A stretch of DNA of 14,039 nt from Anaerolineae bacterium (lineage in GTDB: Bacteria; Chloroflexota; Anaerolineae; Promineifilales; Promineifilaceae). The stretch covers positions 1 to 14,039 of the forward strand of contig JANQGC010000007.1 in NCBI GenBank assembly GCA_028277515.1. Direction: 5' to 3'. Under the pieces are notes generated by a model. It saw nothing but the letters and a program-made list of their open reading frames with translations. It was not told where the DNA came from and did not search any database. Below, in pieces: positions 1-8,300 of this stretch (the first letter of the stretch is position 1; every line of letters begins with the position of its first letter). Made by a program: the position numbers and the translations under genes.

Positions 1-2046
1 TTGGCTGTGGTCGCAGAACCCATCGCTTTTAACCTGGCTATCGCCTGGCTTGTCGCCGCAGCGGGAACAGGAGCCTTTGGCCTGGTTTTCAATTTGTTAA
101 GCATTCAAAAACTGCGTCGTGGGGCACTGTTATTGGGTATTCTGGCTGCCCTGGCTTTGCCTCTGGCCGGAAACCTGGTGATTGGATTGGAAATCGCCCA
201 CGCCAATAATCTCGGTTCTGCATCCTTCTGGCAATGGCTCGATATTCGCGAGTTGAATGAACCGCCAGATGGGGAGGGTACACCCCGATATGAAACCTCT
301 AGCTGGTGGTGGTGGCGCTCGTCACGGCCGATTCGCGAAGTTCACCTCTCCGGCAGAACAGAAGATGGCCTGGAACCCATTGCCGAGTTTCCCGCCTTCA
401 GCTTTATCCTGGGCGATTTACACCCCCACGTATTGGCGTTACCCTTTGCCTTTCTCGCCCTGGCCTTAGCCCTGGCCTGGTGGTTAAAACAAACTCCCGA
501 AGAATCTGATTCAGGCCTTGGTGAGGAATGGGACCAGGCAGGCTGGATAGATCGTCTAAAATCGCTCATCCAATTTATAACACCCCAGGTCTGGCTTCTC
601 AGCGCGATTATCCTTGGTGGGCTGTCATTCTTAAATACCTGGGATGTTTTAATTTATCTATTTGTCCTGATCGCCGTTTTTTTCCTGGCCCGCTGGCGCG
701 ATCTTGGCTGGCATTCGCGCATTTTCAGCCAGACCTTCGCCACCTTTCTCTTGCTTCTGCTGCCCATCATTCTATTCTATTTACCCTTTTATCTTGGTTT
801 TCGCTCACAGGCGGGTGCGCCCTATCTGCTGCCCCAATTTATGCGTCCCACGCGCCTGGTGCAGTTCCTGGTCATCTTTGGCATGCCCCTTTGGGTTATC
901 GCAATTTTATTGTTCGCCCAGGCCGGTAAACAGCGTTTTCGCTTCTGGAAAACTGGGGTCATAACTGCTGTCGCTTTGATTTCCGTACTGCTGTTTTTGA
1001 CCTTCTTCTTCGGCCTCATCGTCACTTCCAGCCCGGATGGTGCCGGACGGATATCCTCGATTGCGGCCGAGCTGGACATTCCCCTGGCCGATCGGCCGCA
1101 GGGTAGTATAGCCCTGGGGTGGGGCCTGGCCGCCATATTGGGCCTGGCTCCCGCCCTCCTACAAGCTAAAATCAGCGCCCCAGCCCTCACCTTATTGCTG
1201 GCCGCTTTCGCCGGTCTCGTCATTATGATTTGGCGTAATCAGTTTGAGGCAGATGAAGAAGGCAACAAGAGGAGAGAACCCGGCGCATTGCCTTTCGCCC
1301 TACTGATGATCGGCACGGCCACCTTGTTGACCATTGGTCCGGAGTTTGTCTACTTGCGCGACAATTTCGGTTTCCGGTTGAATACCATATTTAAGTTTTA
1401 CTACCAGGCATGGGTCATGTTTGGCCTGGCTGCCCTCTTTGGCATCGGTTATTTATGGCACAACTGGCGAGGGGCAGGGCGATTTGTGCCCATCCTGGCC
1501 ACGGGCGGTTATATTTTGGCCTTCCTGGTCGCTATGCTCTTCCCCATCAACGCCGTACAATCGCGCGCCCTGGAATTTCGCGGACCCTTGGCCGCTGAGG
1601 ATCGCCAACTGCCAACATTGAACGGATTGGCTCAGGTCAGTCGGTTCAATCCTGATGAATACGCAGCAATCATGTGGCTGCGCGAAAATGTGAGCGGCAC
1701 ACCTGTGATTACGGAGGCGGTTGGAGGGCAGTATAGTGGCTACGGCCGTATATCCGCCAACACCGGCCTGCCAACCCTGCTGGGTTGGGCCGGCCATCAA
1801 TATCAATGGCGTGGAGACACAACGGAACCGGCTGCGCGTGAACCGGCGATCAGAGCCATTTACAGCCAACCGGACTTAAACACGGTCCACAATATATTAA
1901 ATGAATATAACGTACAGTATATCTACGTTGGTGGGTTAGAACGCGAGGCTTATGGTAGCGCCGGTTTGGACAAATTTGCCGGCCAATTAGAGGTTGCTTA
2001 CAGTAATAACAGCGTTACGATTTATCGCTGGCAGCCTCAAACATAA
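1..2046 (+). CDS. Chlor_Arch_YYY family (DUF2298, TIGR03662) integral membrane protein, 5'-truncated
   Basis: This is the C-terminal 681 residues of a polytopic membrane protein, open at the left window edge. The TTG at base 1 is not a credible start. The opening residues (AEPIAFNLAIAW...) match the part of this family that normally lies about 150-200 residues in, just after the Tyr-rich YYY motif, so that motif should lie outside the window. Family hallmarks present are the GDLHPHVLALPF segment (D139-L-H-P-H143), then repeated hydrophobic segments, then NTIFKFYYQAW in a late membrane segment. After about residue 535 comes a soluble region with WLREN and GWAGHQYQWRG motifs. Two TAA stops stand in tandem. 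The family is known mainly from Chloroflexi and archaea and is thought to be a glycosyltransferase-like membrane enzyme; no substrate has been shown. It is the first of several same-strand genes that include a TIGR03663 partner. The family call is strong; the biochemical role is inferred. Confidence 0.9.
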   Translation: MAVVAEPIAFNLAIAWLVAAAGTGAFGLVFNLLSIQKLRRGALLLGILAALALPLAGNLVIGLEIAHANNLGSASFWQWLDIRELNEPPDGEGTPRYETSSWWWWRSSRPIREVHLSGRTEDGLEPIAEFPAFSFILGDLHPHVLALPFAFLALALALAWWLKQTPEESDSGLGEEWDQAGWIDRLKSLIQFITPQVWLLSAIILGGLSFLNTWDVLIYLFVLIAVFFLARWRDLGWHSRIFSQTFATFLLLLLPIILFYLPFYLGFRSQAGAPYLLPQFMRPTRLVQFLVIFGMPLWVIAILLFAQAGKQRFRFWKTGVITAVALISVLLFLTFFFGLIVTSSPDGAGRISSIAAELDIPLADRPQGSIALGWGLAAILGLAPALLQAKISAPALTLLLAAFAGLVIMIWRNQFEADEEGNKRREPGALPFALLMIGTATLLTIGPEFVYLRDNFGFRLNTIFKFYYQAWVMFGLAALFGIGYLWHNWRGAGRFVPILATGGYILAFLVAMLFPINAVQSRALEFRGPLAAEDRQLPTLNGLAQVSRFNPDEYAAIMWLRENVSGTPVITEAVGGQYSGYGRISANTGLPTLLGWAGHQYQWRGDTTEPAAREPAIRAIYSQPDLNTVHNILNEYNVQYIYVGGLEREAYGSAGLDKFAGQLEVAYSNNSVTIYRWQPQT

Positions 2047-2211
2047 TAAACAACGACTATTTTATGGACAACAGAACCTTCTGGAGGTAAATTGAAAAGT
2101 TGGTGCTTCAATCATTTCGCACAGAAATTTGACAACTTTTCATTTGAGATATGGGCGAAGACTATTTAGTCAAATTTTTCGCACACTGTTTGATTTTTCA
2201 TGGACCAATAA
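2047..2211. other. Intergenic region with overlapping inverted and direct repeats
   Basis: This 165-bp AT-rich spacer has no convincing ORF. It contains a perfect 10-bp inverted repeat, TGAAAAGTTG (2093-2102) with CAACTTTTCA (2133-2142). A second, overlapping 9-bp pair is AAATTTGAC (2125-2133) with GTCAAATTT (2169-2177). TTTCGCACA occurs twice in direct orientation (2115-2123 and 2177-2185), and a small palindrome GACTA/TAGTC lies at 2160-2171. The two large inverted repeats share base 2133, so the hairpins are nearly exclusive of each other. A TTGACA hexamer at 2129-2134 resembles a -35 box, but the best -10 candidate (TATGGG, 15 bases on) is poor. Neither hairpin is followed by a T-tract. 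An operator, a structured 5' leader or a repeat remnant are all possible. Confidence 0.5.
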
Positions 2212-4005
2212 TTGAAAGCAATTAATGACAACATGATGGAAACAACCACCGTTGAAATAGAACCGGAAGGCACGAAGATAGCCGCGCAAGCCAATGAACG
2301 CTTGCCGATCATGACCCGCTTATCTATTGCCGATGGACTCTATTTATTAATTGTTATTGCCGGGGCTTTTATACGTTTGACCAGCCTGAACACAAGCCCA
2401 CTGTCTCCGGCTGAAGCGACCCAGGCTCTGGCTATTTGGCAGCTTTTTGAGCCTGGCCAGATGATGAGTTCGATTGATAGTCCAGCCTACTTTACATTCA
2501 CATCTATCCTGGCCGCTTTCCTGGGCAGCAGTGATGTGGTCATGCGCCTGGTTCCTGCCCTGTTCGGCCTGGGGATCATTGCTCTGCCCTGGCTGCTCCG
2601 CCGGCAGATTGGCTATATCGGCGCGTTGACTGCCGCCCTATTGTTCGCCGTTTCCCCGTCGCTTGCCGCCACATCACGAACCGCCGGTGGGGAAGCGATC
2701 GCTTTATTCTGCCTGCTGTTGATCGCCATCGCTGCTCTGAAATTAAACGCGGATAGCAGCAACAAATGGCTATATACATTAGCAATCTCGCTGGGGATAG
2801 GCATGGCCAGCTCGCCGCTCTTTTACAGCGGGTTGTTGACTTTAGTGATTGCGCGCTGGGCACAACAAGCGGTTATTCACGATGATGCGAAAACGAGTTG
2901 GCCTTCAAGAGAACAATTGATCAAGGCTGCCGGCCTTACCTTGCTTACCTTAATTTTCTTGAGCACCCGTTTCTTCACCTATCCCGCCAGTTTTGGCTCG
3001 GCCGTTCAGCTATTTGGCGACTGGTTGTACCAATTTAACCTGCAAGGTGATCTGTCCGGCCTTATCGAGCCATTTTTGCTCATCGGCCGTTACGAATTGC
3101 TACTCGTCACATTAGGAATTGTCGCTGTTTTCTGGGCGATGTGGCGCAATAATATTCTAGGGACGCTATTCACTTACTGGTTGTTAACAACGCTCGTCCT
3201 GATTATGCTACAGCGCGATATATTGGAAAATTCCCTGCTTATTCCCTTAACCGGATACATCCTTATTGGCGTTGTCACAAACCTTATACTCACCCCCATG
3301 CAATTCCGCTGGACCGGAATTGTCCTGGCCGTTGTTGTTGGTCTTGGCGCCGTCATTTTAGTTAATGTCGCCCGCTTCCTAAGAGTGTCAGAAGACCAGC
3401 AGTTGCTCCACCTTTGGATTGTCTTTCTAGCCTTCGCCGCAGTGGCCCTGGCCTTCTACTACTGGTGGGCCAACCATGACCGGGCTATCATCCAGGGTGT
3501 TTGGCTGGGGATGATTTTATTGCTGGCGATTTTCCAGTGGGGCACGGCCTGGTATCTCACCCATGACGGCGCCAATGATCCGCGCGAACGTTGGGTAGGG
3601 CAGGCCACAGACGATGAGGTACCCGTTTTAATAGAAACAATTGAGAAAATTTCACAAAGTGCGACCAACTCCGGCACGGATTTGAGATTGTTCAGTGCCG
3701 TTGATTCACCCGTACTGCGTTGGTATCTACGGGAATTCAAGCAGGTGCAAATTGGTCACACCTTGCCACCTGATGCGCAGCACGACGCAATCATCACCCA
3801 TGCCGATCTGTTGGAGCCTTCATTTGGCAGTGATTACTTAGGAGGAGATTTCGGTTTGCTGGTTTATGAAACCGATGCGGAGCAACTTTCGTCTACACCT
3901 GTAACGGACACCCTGCGCTGGTGGCTTTTTCATGAATCGGCCGCACCCATTTCCGAAGAACGAATTATTCTTTGGGTGCGATCCGACCTGGCTTATAATG
4001 AATGA
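2212..4005 (+). CDS. GT39/ArnT-like polytopic membrane glycosyltransferase-family protein
   Basis: A polytopic membrane protein of up to 597 residues. A hydrophilic cytoplasmic-type N-terminus (1-38) precedes many hydrophobic segments to about residue 450, then a soluble C-terminal domain of roughly 140 residues. The first membrane unit follows the GT39/PMT (GT-C) plan: IRLTSLNTSPLSPAEA with acidic E68 after the first helix, VVMRLVPALFG with R112, and SPSLAATSRTAGGEA with R156. Family members usually carry a DE dipeptide; here D is replaced by A67, and no HGP tripeptide is seen, so activity is uncertain. Such proteins move sugars from polyprenyl-phosphate donors to acceptors outside the membrane. 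The TTG at 2212 directly follows an in-frame stop; ATG at 2233 or 2236 is equally likely, and no clear ribosome binding site separates them. It lies between the YYY protein and a sigma factor. Fold-level assignment is good; substrate is unknown. Confidence 0.78.
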   Translation: MKAINDNMMETTTVEIEPEGTKIAAQANERLPIMTRLSIADGLYLLIVIAGAFIRLTSLNTSPLSPAEATQALAIWQLFEPGQMMSSIDSPAYFTFTSILAAFLGSSDVVMRLVPALFGLGIIALPWLLRRQIGYIGALTAALLFAVSPSLAATSRTAGGEAIALFCLLLIAIAALKLNADSSNKWLYTLAISLGIGMASSPLFYSGLLTLVIARWAQQAVIHDDAKTSWPSREQLIKAAGLTLLTLIFLSTRFFTYPASFGSAVQLFGDWLYQFNLQGDLSGLIEPFLLIGRYELLLVTLGIVAVFWAMWRNNILGTLFTYWLLTTLVLIMLQRDILENSLLIPLTGYILIGVVTNLILTPMQFRWTGIVLAVVVGLGAVILVNVARFLRVSEDQQLLHLWIVFLAFAAVALAFYYWWANHDRAIIQGVWLGMILLLAIFQWGTAWYLTHDGANDPRERWVGQATDDEVPVLIETIEKISQSATNSGTDLRLFSAVDSPVLRWYLREFKQVQIGHTLPPDAQHDAIITHADLLEPSFGSDYLGGDFGLLVYETDAEQLSSTPVTDTLRWWLFHESAAPISEERIILWVRSDLAYNE

Positions 4006-4019
4006 TCTCGAAATATGTA

Positions 4020-4041
4020 GAGCGATTTACATCAATCGCTC
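4020..4041 (+). repeat. Inverted repeat (hairpin) upstream of the ECF sigma gene
   Basis: GAGCGATT (4020-4027) and AATCGCTC (4034-4041) form a perfect 8-bp stem with a 6-base loop, 15 bases after the stop of the preceding glycosyltransferase-like gene. There is no T-tract on either side, so it is not a classical intrinsic terminator. It could be an operator, an mRNA-processing site or a weak terminator. Confidence 0.6.
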
Positions 4042-4049
4042 CTATGAAT

Positions 4050-4065
4050 GCGGATAACTATCCGC
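4050..4065 (+). repeat. Palindrome next to the sigma-factor ribosome binding site
   Basis: GCGGATA-AC-TATCCGC is a perfect 7-bp inverted repeat with a 2-base centre. It ends one base before GAGG (4067-4070), the probable ribosome binding site of the sigma-factor gene at 4081. As DNA it looks like a dimeric-protein operator. As RNA the two-base loop is too tight, so the inner pair would have to open to form a 6-bp stem. It follows the 4020-4041 inverted repeat by only 8 bases, making a tandem pair within the 75-bp spacer. Confidence 0.6.
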
Positions 4066-4080
4066 TGAGGCTTAAAAAGC

Positions 4081-4701
4081 GTGACAAGTAATACGAGTGA
4101 ATTACAAAACATCCTATGGAGCGACCGGGCGGCAACGGAATCAACCCCTGTCGCGCAGCAAAGCCTTATCCAACGCTGCCTGGAAGGGGATGAAATCGCC
4201 TTTCAAATGCTTTATAACCAGCATTCGGCCATGGTTTACCGCCTCGCCTACAGTCTCTTACAGCATAAAGAAGATGCCGAAGAGGTGCTGCAAGATAGTT
4301 TTGATTATGCCTTCCGCAAGCTGGCCAACTATGATTCGCGAAAATCTGCCTTCAAAACCTGGCTATACCGCATTACGGTCAGCCGCTGCCGCAACAAACG
4401 GCGTCGGAAATGGTTGCCAACATTCTCATTAAACCAATATTCGGAGCAAAATATCCCCGATAAACAAAACCTTACCCCGGATCATCATTTGGAATTAACT
4501 GATCAACAGCAAGCGATCTGGGCGGCTTTAGGGGAATTATCATTAAAGCTGCGCGAGACAGCGATTTTGCGCTACTACCACGGCCTGCGCTATAACGAAA
4601 TTGGCGAGATTTTAGGGATTCCACCAAAAACGGCCGAATCCCGCATGCGCCTGGCTCATAAATCATTGAAAAAACATTTAGAAAAACAAGATTTCACGTA
4701 A
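4081..4701 (+). CDS. ECF-type RNA polymerase sigma factor (sigma-70 family)
   Basis: A 206-residue two-domain sigma factor of usual ECF size. Residues about 30-110 form sigma region 2 (LIQRCLEGDEIAFQMLY..., then AEEVLQDSF and FKTWLYRITVSRCRNKRRRK). A polar linker (112-142) leads to sigma region 4 at about 143-200, whose helix-turn-helix reads YNEIGEILGIPPKTAESRM. It would direct core RNA polymerase to a specific promoter set when freed from its anti-sigma factor. The GTG start at 4081 is the only start codon between the upstream in-frame TGA (4066-4068) and the conserved domain; GAGG at 4067-4070 lies 10 bases before it. The anti-sigma gene follows after about 75 bases. The pair sits inside a cluster of membrane glycosyltransferase-like genes, so control of envelope assembly is a reasonable guess. 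No promoter motif for this sigma factor could be identified. Confidence 0.93.
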   Translation: MTSNTSELQNILWSDRAATESTPVAQQSLIQRCLEGDEIAFQMLYNQHSAMVYRLAYSLLQHKEDAEEVLQDSFDYAFRKLANYDSRKSAFKTWLYRITVSRCRNKRRRKWLPTFSLNQYSEQNIPDKQNLTPDHHLELTDQQQAIWAALGELSLKLRETAILRYYHGLRYNEIGEILGIPPKTAESRMRLAHKSLKKHLEKQDFT

Positions 4702-4762
4702 AGGTATCAGGGAATGGCCAAATCTGCTAAACATATAATTACGGTTTACCCTACGTAAAGGT
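4696..4762 (+). repeat. Direct repeat ACGTAAAGGT bracketing the sigma/anti-sigma spacer
   Basis: ACGTAAAGGT occurs at 4696-4705, spanning the sigma-factor stop codon, and again at 4753-4762, just ahead of the anti-sigma start. The spacing is 57 bases. The second copy also forms TTTAC (4745-4749) / GTAAA (4755-4759), a short inverted repeat. Each copy contains a TAAAGG element resembling a ribosome binding site. Function is unknown; a small duplication or chance are both possible. Confidence 0.4.
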
Positions 4763-4775
4763 GTATAAGGATATG

Positions 4776-5327
4776 ATGACCCACGATGATATTCGCCAAC
4801 AATTAACAGATTACGCGCTCGGCTTGTTGCCTCATCACAAGCTGGACATGGTTGAGAAACATTTAACCTCTTGCAGCGCCTGCCGCGATGCCGTGCAGGT
4901 TGAACGTCATATCGGGCAAATGGTTCACAGCACATTACAAATCGCGGCCCAGCCCCAGGCGCACCGTCTGCAATCCTTAATGCCCCAACCACCCCAGCCG
5001 CGTCGTTTACCCTGGCAGCGGGCAGGATGGCAAAAGCAATTGGCCCCTTTATTGGTTATTTTCACCCTGTTGATTGGCGCCTTTGCCAGCCAACGCCTCT
5101 TACCTTCCGGCAGCAATTTACCCGGATTTGTGGTGACAGCTTACGCCGCGACGGCCACCAGCACGAATACGCCGACGGCCACGGCTATTGCCGGAGATTT
5201 ATCGTTAAGTGATCGGCCGTCGATGTCATCTATGGCGATTAGACAGGAGCCTGTTGTAATACTTCCTGTTGCCTCCCAACCGCCACCGCATACGCCCCGG
5301 CCCACGCCCGGTGCCGAGGACGGCTAG
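4776..5327 (+). CDS. Membrane-anchored anti-sigma factor with zinc-finger (zf-HC2/ZAS) domain
   Basis: About 183 residues from the chosen start. The N-terminal cytoplasmic domain has the ZAS zinc signature H29-x3-C33-x2-C36 (HLTSCSAC), with H3 as a possible fourth ligand. A Pro/Gln/Arg-rich linker leads to one hydrophobic segment at about 89-104 (LAPLLVIFTLLIGAF). The remaining roughly 80 residues, rich in Thr, Ala and Pro, should lie outside the membrane and could be the sensory or proteolytically controlled part. The protein presumably binds and silences the ECF sigma factor encoded just upstream, a standard gene order. ATG at 4776 is preferred because AAGG (4767-4770) lies five bases before it and the protein then begins MTHDDIRQQL; ATG at 4773 and GTG at 4761 are in-frame alternatives. 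The signal it responds to cannot be read from the sequence. Confidence 0.88.
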   Translation: MTHDDIRQQLTDYALGLLPHHKLDMVEKHLTSCSACRDAVQVERHIGQMVHSTLQIAAQPQAHRLQSLMPQPPQPRRLPWQRAGWQKQLAPLLVIFTLLIGAFASQRLLPSGSNLPGFVVTAYAATATSTNTPTATAIAGDLSLSDRPSMSSMAIRQEPVVILPVASQPPPHTPRPTPGAEDG

Positions 5328-5378
5328 CCGCTGGCCCAATAAATTATTAATAAGTCTGACTATTCAGAGAAGAGGAAG

Positions 5379-8300
5379 ATGAGCGAAACGATTATAACGC
5401 CGGAGGAGCGCACCCAAGATTACCTTTCTCGCTCCTTGATTGAATCCATCCACCTGGACTGGGAAAAAGCGATATATTTACTCTTTATTATCCTGACCAT
5501 CATCACCCGTTTTTGGGGCCTGGGCGACCGGGTCATGAGTCATGATGAAAGTTTACATACCCAATTCTCCTTCCAATTCTTCGATGGACAGGGCTACCAG
5601 CATACCCCATTGATGCATGGCCCATTTTTATTCCATATCACCTCGCTTTCTTACTGGCTGTTTGGTGACAATGATTTTGCGGCGCGCGTCCCTGTAGCCA
5701 TTTTCGGCGTTATCCTGGTTGTGATGCCTTACCTGTTGCGCCATTGGCTGGGACGGGTAGGTGCTTTGTTTACCAGTTTCATTTTCTTGATCTCCCCCTA
5801 TGTCACCTACTATTCGCGCTATATTCGCCACGATGTATATGTCATCGTTTGGGCGATGATTGTATTTATCGCCATTTGGTATTATTTTCGCGAACAAAAG
5901 GATAAGTATCTGTGGTGGTTTGTCGCCGGCACGGCGCTTATGTTTGTGACTAAAGAAGTGTCTTTCATCTATGTGGCCATTTTTGGTAGCTACCTCGTTA
6001 TTCGTCTGTTGGTCAAGACCTTGCCGGCCGCCTGGTTTGCCCTTAGTAAACTACGCCTGCCCTTGATAATTTTTTTCGCCGGTCTTCTCTTGTTAGGAGG
6101 CGGTTTTATCGCCCAAAGAACAGCCGGCACACCAACGGAAACGGAAACAACGGCCGAAGCAACGGAAGGCTTTGCCGCTGACCCTGATGAAGATCCCGTA
6201 CAACCTGAGACCCCCGCCGTCACTTCCAACACAGAGGTGATCATGCGCTGGCTGCAAGTACTTGGCATCGGCGTTTTGAGTCTGGGTCTTTTCATGGCGG
6301 CTCGTACTCTGCGGCCAGAGATCGATCAATTACCTGAATTTGATCTGATTATCCTATTTTCCACCTTGCTGCTGCCGCTGGCCTCTCCGCTTTTGACCAC
6401 CATCGCCGGTTGGAACCCAACCGACTACTCGCTCAATACCTGCCAGTTGGCCGGCCAGGAAAACATGTCCGCCTTACAAGTATTTATCGGCCGTCTGAGC
6501 GACAGCATCTGCTGGACCTCATTTTTTCAATCCGGAGTCGTTCGCTCCGGGATATTCCTGGTGGCGACAATGATCGTCGCTGTATTGGTTGGTCTGTGGT
6601 GGAACAGAAGGCGCTGGATCATCGCCACTGTCATCTTTTACAGTATCCTCATAATCCTTTTCACCTCCGTTTTCACCAATTTGAGCGGCTGGACCACCGG
6701 CATCGTAGGTTCGTTGGGCTACTGGCTGGAACAACAGGAAGTCCAGCGCGGCAGCCAGCCCTGGTATTATTACTTCTTCGTCGTTCCCTTCTATGAATTT
6801 TTACCGTTGATTTTCTCTTTGCTGGCCATTCGTCTTTGGACCCAGGTGCAGCGCACCAATGAAGTCATCGGTTACTGGATCACAACGCTCATCCTTGTTC
6901 TGCTCAGTTATAGCTTTAGCAACTGGCTGTATATGGCCAACCTGGTCGAGGGGCAAGAGTCGACCATCATTCCCGGTCTATTAATGGGCGGCGTCATCTT
7001 CATCGCCGCCATTCTGTACTGGTTCTTGCGTCAGCGACGCCTGATTACAGATAAGTATGAATTAGAAAAGGGTGTTAGCGAGTTGTTTAAACCGCAATCG
7101 CTCCTGGAATTTGTACCTTTTCTCATTTGGTGGCTGCTCATGAGCTGGGTCATATACAGCTATGCCGGAGAAAAAATGCCCTGGCTGAGTATCCATTTCG
7201 TCATCCCGATGGGCATGTTGGTCGGCTATTATTTCGATCAGAAACTGGCAAACTTCAATATTAAAAACCTTTTCACCCGGCAGGCGCTGATCCTGTTCGG
7301 CCTGACACTCCTGCTAATTATCGTATTCATCTTAGCATTAGGTCCTGTTGTTTTAGGTGCTGTTCGATTGGGCGACCAGCAGGTAGATAATCTGCAAGCG
7401 ATCGGCCGGCTATTGGGCATGCTGATTGTCGCCGCGCTTGTTACCCTTTTTTGGCGGCGAATATACCGGCAAACAGATAACATCCTGCGCAACCGGGTCA
7501 CGATCCTGAGCTTTTTCGTCCTATTGAGTTTATTAACCATTCGCTTTGCTTATATGGCCAGCTTCCCCAACGCTGATTACACAACCGAATTCATGGTCTA
7601 CGCCCACGGAGCGCCGGCAACCAAGGCTGTCGTCCTGGACCAGGTAGAAGAATTATCCATGCGCCTTAATGGGGACAAAGGGATCAAAGTTGCCTTTGAC
7701 AGCGATGTTTCCTGGCCTTTAACCTGGTACTTGCGCGAATATCCCAACCGTGTCTTCTTCGGCGAGAATCCCACCCAGGATATCACCCAATCCCCCGTCG
7801 TCATTGTTGGCGCGCGCAACTGGGATAAAGCAGAACCCTACCTCGCCAACGATTACGAATCCACCGAACATACCTTCCTCTGGTGGCCGATGGAAGAATA
7901 TCGAAAATTTTCCTGGAATGCCTTGTTAGGTGATCCCAATGTGCCCGCCGAGCAGCGTCGTGGAATAACCGATCCGGATGTGCGCCAGGCGCTGTGGGAC
8001 ATTTTCTTTTACCGGGATTACGAAAAATATGGCCAGGTATTCGGCGGCACTTACACCGCCGGCGAATGGCCATTAAGACATAATTTACGGCTCTATATCC
8101 GCAAAGATACACTGCCTACCCTATGGGATTATGGCGTCGGCGCGGTCGCTGCCGGTGGGCTGGCCGATCCCTATGTCGCTGGCGAATATACTTTATCTCC
8201 GGTATTGACGCTTAATGAATCAGCCGCGGCCGGCCCGGCTCCTGGACAGCTTTCTTCACCACGCAATCTGGCCGTCGGTCCCGACCAACACATTTATGTG

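Noticed and set aside
822..1223. 133-codon minus-strand frame inside the YYY-family gene
   Set aside because: It lies wholly within a well-supported membrane-protein gene, its product is rich in Arg, Ala and Pro with no recognisable motif, and it has no ribosome binding site. It is an antisense shadow.
6118..6230. Thr/Glu-rich low-complexity stretch as a possible frameshift or foreign insert in the TIGR03663 gene
   Set aside because: The reading frame continues cleanly on both sides with membrane segments, and such acidic or Thr-rich loops are common between membrane segments in large envelope proteins.
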